43,644 bases of DNA from Flavobacterium sp. ov086 (GTDB taxonomy: Bacteria > Bacteroidota > Bacteroidia > Flavobacteriales > Flavobacteriaceae), in the NCBI RefSeq assembly GCF_900187965.1, contig NZ_FZNL01000035.1, positions 1 to 43,644 on the forward strand, read 5' to 3'. Below the pieces are notes generated by a model, which saw only the letters and a list, made by a program, of their open reading frames with translations, was not told where the DNA came from and did not search any database. The translations under genes were made by a program, and so were the position numbers. Below are positions 38,545-43,644 of this stretch, one piece after another. Position 1 is the stretch's first letter; each line of letters begins with the position of its first letter.

Positions 38545-41500
38545 ATGGATAAAAAAATATTCTCTTTTTTGTTTTCTACACGATTAATGGCCGTTCTTTT
38601 TTTAACATTTGCAATCGCAATGGGTGTTGGAACTTTTATCGAAAGTAAATACAACACAGATACAGCCCGAATTTTAATTTACAATACTTGGTGGTTTGAG
38701 GCGATTATGGTCTTTTTTATGATAAATTTCTTCGGAAATATTAAACGCTATCAATTACTTAAAAAAGAAAAATGGGCAACTTTATTGCTTCATATTGCTT
38801 TTATTTTTATTCTTTTAGGAGCTTTCATTACACGTTATATCAGCTACGAAGGCATGATGCCAATTCGTGAAGGTGCTACCGAAAATCAAATTTTTTCAGA
38901 CAAAACATTCTTAACTGTTTTTGCAGACGGAGAATACAAAGGTGAAATGAAACGTAGAGTTTTTGAGAAAAACTTATTGTTTTCGCCAGTAACCAATAAC
39001 GATTTTACGCTTTCAGGCAAATTTGACGAAACTCCTTTTGAAGTGACTTACGTTAATTATATAATGGGAGCAAAAGAGACGATTAAACCAGATCCAAAAG
39101 GAGCTTTATACTTAAAATTAGTTGAAGCAGGGGCGGGAGGACGTGAAGAACATTTCCTGAAAGAAGGTGAAGTTCAAAACATTCATAATGTTTTATTTGC
39201 TTTGAATAAACAAACAGCCGGTGCGATTAACATCAACACAACAGGCGATAAATATACGATTCAAACTCCTTTTGAAGGAGAGTTTATGCGAATGGCAGAT
39301 AAACTAAAAGGAAGTGTAACTAAAGATAACGTGCAGCCACTTATGATGCGTTCATTATACAGTATTGGCGATATCAGAATTGTATTTCCAGATCCGGCAG
39401 TAAGAGGAATTGTTGATTATGAATCAAATAACGATTATAAAGCAAAATCTCATCACGATGCCTTAATTGTAAAAGTTAAAGCTGAAGGACAAGAAAAAGA
39501 AGTTAGACTTTTAGGATCTAAAGGAAGCGTAGGCGAGCCTCAGACCGTTAAAATTGGTAAAATAGAATATAGTTTATTCTACGGAAGTAAAGCCTATATC
39601 ACACCTTTCAAAATTAAATTGAATGATTTTATTGCAAGTAAATATCCAGGAACAGAAAAAAGTTATTCGTCTTTTGAAAGTCAAGTAACCGTTCAGGATT
39701 CTACAGAGACTTTTGATGCCCGTATTTACATGAACCACGTATTAGACTACAAAGGATACAGATTTTTTCAATCATCATTTGATCCGGACGAAAAAGGAAC
39801 AGTATTATCTGTAAATCACGATTGGTGGGGGACATCAATTACTTATTTAGGTTATTTTATGTTGTTTTTTGGATTAATGGCAATCATGTTTACAAAACAT
39901 TCTCGTTTTGCAGATTTAAAACGCAAACTGGAAGTTGTGAAAAAGAAGAAAGAAAAATTAATTACCATTTTGGTTTTAATGATTGGTTTGAGCGGATTTG
40001 CTCAGGCGCCACACGTTCATACACCAGGTCACGATCACAATCATACAGCAGATCCTAAAGATCACGCCAATCACGTAACTGCTCCTCCAAGCAAGAAACA
40101 ATTAGACTCGTTATTGTCTATTTATAAAGCTCCGGAAGCACACGCTGCCAAATTTGGACGTTTGATTATTCAGGATGCAGGAGGTAGAATGAAGCCAATT
40201 AATACTTTTTCGTCTGAATTGCTTCGCAAAGTAAGTCAGAGTGATACTTATAACGGAATGAATTCTGATCAGGTATTTTTGTCTATGACACAATATGCTC
40301 AGGTTTGGATACAGGTTCCAATTATTTACCTTAACACAAAAGATGATAGTATTCGTAAAATTATTGGGATTGAAAAGGGAATGAAATTAGCACCTTTTGT
40401 AAAGTTCTTTGATGAAAACGGAAATTATAAACTTGCACCTTACCTAGATGCTGCTTACAAAGCTGGAAATCCAAATAGTTTTGAGAAAGATTTTATCGAA
40501 GCAGATAAAAAAGTAAACTTAATGGAATCTGCATTAAGCGGAAGCATTTTGAGAATATTCCCAATCCCAAATGATCCAAACAACAAATGGATTTCTTATC
40601 TAGAGTTAGATAACGCAGGATTAAAAGGAATGGATTCTACTTATGTAAAACAAATTCTGCCTTTATATTTTAGCGCTTTAAACAATGGTGCTATTTCTAA
40701 AGATTTTAAAACTGCAGATCAATTAGTAGAAAGTATCAACGGTTTCCAGAAGAAATTTGGAAGTAAAGTACGTCCAAGTGAGCAAAAAATTGATCTTGAG
40801 ATTGCCTATAATACCTATAATATTTTACCAAAAATGTTTTACTGGTATTCTCTTTCAGGAATCTTTATGTTGATTTTTACACTTTTCAGTATCTTTTTTG
40901 ATAAAAAATGGTTACGAATCACTGTAAATGGTTTCCATATATTGATAGGCTTAATATTTGCACTTCATACCCTAGCATTAATTGGACGTTGGTACATTTC
41001 AGGTCACGCACCTTGGAGTAACGCTTACGAAGCAATTGTATATGTAGCGTGGTCAACAATGTTCTTTGGATTGGCTTTTGATCGCAAATCAAAACTTACA
41101 GTAGCATCTGCAGCATTTGTGACAGCGATGATTTTCATGGCATCAAACGCCAACTGGATAGATCCTGAAATTGCAAATTTACAACCCGTTTTGAATTCGT
41201 ATTGGTTAATGATTCACGTTGCGGTTATTGTGGCAAGTTACGGGCCTACTGCGCTTGGAATGATTTTAGGTTTTGTGTCGCTGGTATTGATTTTCTTTAC
41301 CAATGAGAAAAACAAGACCAAAATGGAGCTAAACATTAAAGAGATCACTTATATCAACGAAATGTCAATCACAATTGGTTTAATCATGTTAACTATTGGT
41401 AACTTCTTAGGAGGACAATGGGCCAACGAAAGCTGGGGTCGTTACTGGGGATGGGATCCAAAAGAAACTTGGGCTCTAATCTCGATTATGATTTATGCGT

Positions 41501-41763
41501 TTGTAATTCACGCTCGTTTTGTTCCGTCATTAAGAGGAAAATGGTTCTTCAATTTAATGACTATGTATGCCTTTGTATCCATTTTGTTTACATATTACGG
41601 AGTAAACTTCCACTTAGTTGGACTGCATTCTTACGCAAGCGGAGAAGCACATTCATTAAGCTGGGTTTATTATTCATTAGGAACAATTTCGGTAATTGGA
41701 GCATTAACATACCCTAAATACCACAAATATTATAAAACCAAAAAGGTTAAAAAGATCAAATAA
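38545..41763 (+). CDS. Cytochrome c assembly protein, ResB-CcsA fusion
   Basis: A 1072-residue membrane protein for haem delivery and attachment in cytochrome c maturation (system II, Bacteroidota fusion type). The N-terminal ResB/CcsB part (about 1-450) has helices near 10-30, 45-65, 75-95 and 430-450, with a large periplasmic domain between. A His-rich linker (about 490-515; HVHTPGHDHNHTAD) follows. The C-terminal CcsA part (about 760-1060) has the haem-handling motif WGRYWGWDPKETW at about 964-976 and His residues in GHAPWSNAYE, MIHVAVIVASYG and VGLHSYASGE. The start ATG 38545 (MDKKIFSFLFSTRLMAV) fits the promoter at 38485-38513. Single gene, strong terminator. Confidence 0.92.
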   Translation: MDKKIFSFLFSTRLMAVLFLTFAIAMGVGTFIESKYNTDTARILIYNTWWFEAIMVFFMINFFGNIKRYQLLKKEKWATLLLHIAFIFILLGAFITRYISYEGMMPIREGATENQIFSDKTFLTVFADGEYKGEMKRRVFEKNLLFSPVTNNDFTLSGKFDETPFEVTYVNYIMGAKETIKPDPKGALYLKLVEAGAGGREEHFLKEGEVQNIHNVLFALNKQTAGAININTTGDKYTIQTPFEGEFMRMADKLKGSVTKDNVQPLMMRSLYSIGDIRIVFPDPAVRGIVDYESNNDYKAKSHHDALIVKVKAEGQEKEVRLLGSKGSVGEPQTVKIGKIEYSLFYGSKAYITPFKIKLNDFIASKYPGTEKSYSSFESQVTVQDSTETFDARIYMNHVLDYKGYRFFQSSFDPDEKGTVLSVNHDWWGTSITYLGYFMLFFGLMAIMFTKHSRFADLKRKLEVVKKKKEKLITILVLMIGLSGFAQAPHVHTPGHDHNHTADPKDHANHVTAPPSKKQLDSLLSIYKAPEAHAAKFGRLIIQDAGGRMKPINTFSSELLRKVSQSDTYNGMNSDQVFLSMTQYAQVWIQVPIIYLNTKDDSIRKIIGIEKGMKLAPFVKFFDENGNYKLAPYLDAAYKAGNPNSFEKDFIEADKKVNLMESALSGSILRIFPIPNDPNNKWISYLELDNAGLKGMDSTYVKQILPLYFSALNNGAISKDFKTADQLVESINGFQKKFGSKVRPSEQKIDLEIAYNTYNILPKMFYWYSLSGIFMLIFTLFSIFFDKKWLRITVNGFHILIGLIFALHTLALIGRWYISGHAPWSNAYEAIVYVAWSTMFFGLAFDRKSKLTVASAAFVTAMIFMASNANWIDPEIANLQPVLNSYWLMIHVAVIVASYGPTALGMILGFVSLVLIFFTNEKNKTKMELNIKEITYINEMSITIGLIMLTIGNFLGGQWANESWGRYWGWDPKETWALISIMIYAFVIHARFVPSLRGKWFFNLMTMYAFVSILFTYYGVNFHLVGLHSYASGEAHSLSWVYYSLGTISVIGALTYPKYHKYYKTKKVKKIK

Positions 41764-41792
41764 TCGATAATTAGAAGTAATTATTAATTCAC

Positions 41793-41826
41793 AAAAAAGG
41801 TTCAACGATAAGTTGAACCTTTTTTT
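41793..41826 (+). terminator. Terminator after the cytochrome c assembly gene
   Basis: AAAAAAGGTTCAAC (41793-41806) pairs perfectly with GTTGAACCTTTTTT (41812-41825 and on), loop of 5, with a T-run. It lies 30 bases after the stop codon. Confidence 0.9.
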
Positions 41827-41867
41827 ATGAAGTAAATAGATATTTGTATAAACTTAGGATAATAATC

Positions 41868-41949
41868 AGGAGCTGTTTCCTGCTGTCCACTATATCTTTT
41901 CCTTGCTAAAGAAGCAAGAAAAAGGATGCCGTTCCCATCAGGGCTAAGG
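41868..41949. repeat. Intergenic repeat, GGAGCTGTTTCC type, with hairpin
   Basis: In the 303-base gap after the terminator, GGAGCTGTTTCCTGCTGTCC starts an 80-base unit ending GGGCTA. Its centre forms a stem of CTTTTCCTTGCT (41896-41907) with AGCAAGAAAAAG (41913-41924), one mismatch. I recall similar units in many flavobacterial intergenic regions, but cannot show a second copy in this window. Confidence 0.5.
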
Positions 41950-41990
41950 CATGGTTTTCTACAAGAAGTTTCATAACAAACAACATACTA

Positions 41991-42055
41991 AAACTTGAAA
42001 CCTGAAACTTGAAACCTGAAACAAAAAAACTGAAACAAAGAAAACCTGAAATAAA
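41991..42055. repeat. TTGAAACCTGAAAC repeats
   Basis: CTTGAAACCTGAAA occurs twice back to back (about 41993-42020), followed by ACTGAAACAAAGAAAACCTGAA. The same words form the arms of the element at 14361-14479. The right end lies 11 bases from the stop of the DUF3667 gene. Confidence 0.6.
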
Positions 42056-42066
42056 CTTTTAATAAT

Positions 42067-42795
42067 TTACAATAACGCTTTTATAGCCAGAATTATAAAG
42101 AAAATTAAAAAGAAGCAGATCAAAAATATAATATGACTTAAAACCGTAAGAAAGAATACCTTCGTTTTTGAGATCTTATTAAAGAATTGAATATTAGTCC
42201 AAAATATTAAAAGCATTCCCACAACATAAGTTAGATTCGAAAACATCTGAAGATGCGCTGTACTATTGGAATACACGAGAATAGGAAACATCACAATCTG
42301 TGCAAAAATCCTTTGTGAAGCCTTAAAAGTATTTAGTACAAAATACTCCACAAAATTATAACCTTGTTTTCTAAAGGCAATATAAGTCCCAATAGTATAA
42401 AAAGGTATCGCTGCAATTGTTGTCCACGAAAAATGCGTCGCAATCCATTCGTTAAATGCGTTCATATCAAACTCTGTTTCTTCAGAATTTGAAAATAAAT
42501 TAATGTGAAAATAATGGTATAAAACACCATACAACGTTGCCAATACAACAACTAATGACAAAGGTTTAAAATGCTTAACACGTTTTCCTTCAATAAACTC
42601 TCTTATAGAATGTCCTGGTCTGGTAAATAATTGTTTTATAGAATAAGGAATTCCAGCGTCAAAATGAAATAAACCGTGTTGAATATCGTGCCACAAAAAG
42701 TGTGCATTTATTTTGTGTGTTTCAGCAGTTTGTCCGCATTTATTGCAATAGTTGCCCTGAAAAACATGTCTACAGTTTTTACAAATTATTTCCAT
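42067..42795 (-). CDS. DUF3667 membrane protein with zinc ribbon
   Basis: A 242-residue inner-membrane protein. A zinc ribbon at the N-terminus has CKNC and CNKC (Cys 5, 8, 17, 20). The DUF3667 signature follows: FDAGIPYSIKQLFTRPGHSI and REFIEGKRVKHFKPLSLVVV. Five hydrophobic helices fill the rest to the C-terminus. The family is widespread in Bacteroidota and without a known role. No operon partner is evident; the DoxX gene lies 88 bases upstream on the same strand. Confidence 0.85.
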   Translation of the reverse strand: MEIICKNCRHVFQGNYCNKCGQTAETHKINAHFLWHDIQHGLFHFDAGIPYSIKQLFTRPGHSIREFIEGKRVKHFKPLSLVVVLATLYGVLYHYFHINLFSNSEETEFDMNAFNEWIATHFSWTTIAAIPFYTIGTYIAFRKQGYNFVEYFVLNTFKASQRIFAQIVMFPILVYSNSTAHLQMFSNLTYVVGMLLIFWTNIQFFNKISKTKVFFLTVLSHIIFLICFFLIFFIILAIKALL

Positions 42796-42883
42796 TTTGT
42801 GGTATTTTTCAGAATCAAGTTCTGCAATGATAAGAATTTCTTTTCTGGTTTTTCATGACATCTGAAGGCCAAAACAATAAAGT

Positions 42884-43273
42884 TTAATTTTCAATAGTAT
42901 TCTTTTTAAATCCGTTAGGATACATAATCGCTAACAATACAATAATTAGCAAAAAGTTGTACTCAACACCATTGCGTCCGCCGCCAACAACAAACCAGCC
43001 TTCTTGAAAATGCACAAGAATAATTCCCATAATCAAAACAAAAATTGTTACAAATCCCGCTAATTTGATGTATTTATTCCAGATTAAAAGCACAGCTGCA
43101 ATAATATGAGATAATTTTATACTCCAGGCAATAACAACACCAAAAGGAGCAAAACCAATCTGGTTGAGATATAAATTTCCAAAATCATTAATTCCGTTAT
43201 CAAAAATTCCAAAAATAGAATGAGTTAAAAGGATAATGGCAACTGCAATTCTCAAAAGTAAAGTTCCGTTCAT
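42884..43273 (-). CDS. DoxX-like small membrane protein
   Basis: A 129-residue protein with four hydrophobic helices (about 5-22, 40-62, 68-88 and 105-122) and the DoxX-like pattern LLRIAVAIILLTHSIFGIFD near the start. Members take part in thiosulfate oxidation in archaea, but most bacterial versions are of unknown role. I start at MNGTLLLR (43273); the longer frame begins with TTG in the end of the neighbouring IS and is unlikely. It could be cut from its original promoter by that IS. Confidence 0.75.
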   Translation of the reverse strand: MNGTLLLRIAVAIILLTHSIFGIFDNGINDFGNLYLNQIGFAPFGVVIAWSIKLSHIIAAVLLIWNKYIKLAGFVTIFVLIMGIILVHFQEGWFVVGGGRNGVEYNFLLIIVLLAIMYPNGFKKNTIEN

Positions 43274-43328
43274 AATTAATAGCTTGATGTTAGTTGAATT
43301 AAAAATAATAAAAAAACGCATATTAGAA

Positions 43329-43644
43329 TAGACTGCACCCAAAAGTTTAGACGAATTTATAATTAAGTTTGATAATAATGAGCTCGATATTGTATCGGGC
43401 TCATTCCTTTTAGATTTAGTTTTATTCTATCGTTATTATAGTAATTTATATATTCAATTATTTCTTGTTTTAATTCACTAACTGAACTGTATTTCTTAAG
43501 ATAAAAAAGTTCTGATTTTATTATTCCGAAGAAATTTTCTATTACAGCGTTGTCAAGACAATTTCCTTTTCTTGACATACTTTGTCTGATTCCTTTTTGT
43601 CTTAATAAATATTGATATTGTTTCATTTGATACTGCCATCCTTG
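43329..43644 (-). mobile_element. IS3-family (IS150-like) insertion sequence, 3' end only
   Basis: The terminal repeat begins at about 43329 and reads TAGACTGCACCCAAAAG on the plus strand. It matches the end at 323 (TGAACTGCCCCCAAAAAG) except at a few positions. The OrfB gene runs out of the window at the right edge. Only this end is visible. Confidence 0.85.
43363..43644 (-). CDS. IS3-family transposase OrfB, partial (C-terminal end)
   Basis: The last 93 codons of the catalytic DDE subunit of an IS150-like element; the frame continues to the window edge with no stop. The end of the integrase core is visible: QGWQYQMKQYQYLLRQKG and SMSRKGNCLDNAVIENFFG contain the conserved final Glu of the DDE triad. 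The tail is YNNDRIKLNLKGMSPIQYR, a typical IS3-family ending. The ATG at 43626 is internal, not a start. Confidence 0.9.
   Translation of the reverse strand, partial: QGWQYQMKQYQYLLRQKGIRQSMSRKGNCLDNAVIENFFGIIKSELFYLKKYSSVSELKQEIIEYINYYNNDRIKLNLKGMSPIQYRAHYYQT

Noticed and set aside
39822..40058. Plus-strand frame inside the cytochrome c assembly gene, ending in Ser/Arg repeats
   Set aside because: It is a frame shadow of the His-rich linker; no promoter or start context.
43274..43342. Longer N-terminus of the DoxX gene
   Set aside because: Starts with TTG and crosses into the end of the neighbouring IS; the downstream ATG matches the family start.

Overview
The window looks like a chromosomal piece of a Flavobacterium-like member of the Bacteroidota. 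The DNA is AT-rich. Several genes have the Bacteroidota promoter signature TAnnTTTG. The gene families (BlaI/M56 pairs, fasciclin, DUF2911, DUF1684, a CcsA/ResB fusion, a prenyltransferase/Maf/KdsC/DUF2520 group, DUF3667) are typical of flavobacteria. No rRNA, tRNA or CRISPR array was found. Both ends lie inside IS3/IS150-like insertion sequences on the minus strand, so the window may be a contig cut at repeats.

Layout. 1-323: start of an IS3-family element. 584-2737: four tandem ExbD-like genes without an ExbB partner; the membrane aspartate that conducts protons in ExbD is replaced. 2950-6495: fasciclin protein, a 240-bp inverted-repeat element, an EamA exporter with a 46-codon upstream gene, and a lipoprotein-like serine hydrolase. 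6608-10725: a duplicated blaI-M56 peptidase operon behind a promoter with BlaI-type dyads. 11024-17353: MFS exporter, DUF1684, TatD, TcdA, HAD phosphatase, DUF2911, and a TetR plus SnoaL-like pair. 17354-21506: a run of orphan minus-strand genes (receptor-like four-helix protein, membrane protein, YwqK-like protein, SH3 protein, Imm26-like protein) that looks like an accessory patch. It contains a decayed copy of the 3' end of the neighbouring symporter gene. 21562-25941: operon of a PIG-L deacetylase, a 35-aa membrane protein and a sodium:solute symporter. 26148-30534: cell-surface proteins. 30619-35336: a minus-strand housekeeping group (DUF2520, KdsC, prenyltransferase, Maf, MscS-like, AI-2E). 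35517-41763: a fibre-like surface protein, a GH28 pectinase with a LacI-type operator, and a large cytochrome c assembly protein. 42067-43273: DUF3667 and DoxX membrane proteins. 43329-43644: end of another IS3-family element.

Working together. The housekeeping part covers tRNA modification (TcdA), lipopolysaccharide Kdo synthesis (KdsC), isoprenoid lipid synthesis, nucleotide house-cleaning (Maf) and cytochrome c maturation. The accessory part covers envelope sensing and energy-coupling-like proteins (ExbD array, BlaI/M56), scavenging (PIG-L/symporter, GH28) and probable immunity genes. Gaps between genes are rich in small dispersed inverted repeats. One repeat type sits directly in front of two unrelated genes in the same orientation, as if supplying a leader.

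The observations most worth following are the Asp-less ExbD array, the duplicated symporter tail next to an Imm26-like gene, two unlisted small proteins, the gene-leader repeats, and the operator array in front of the duplicated blaI-M56 operon.
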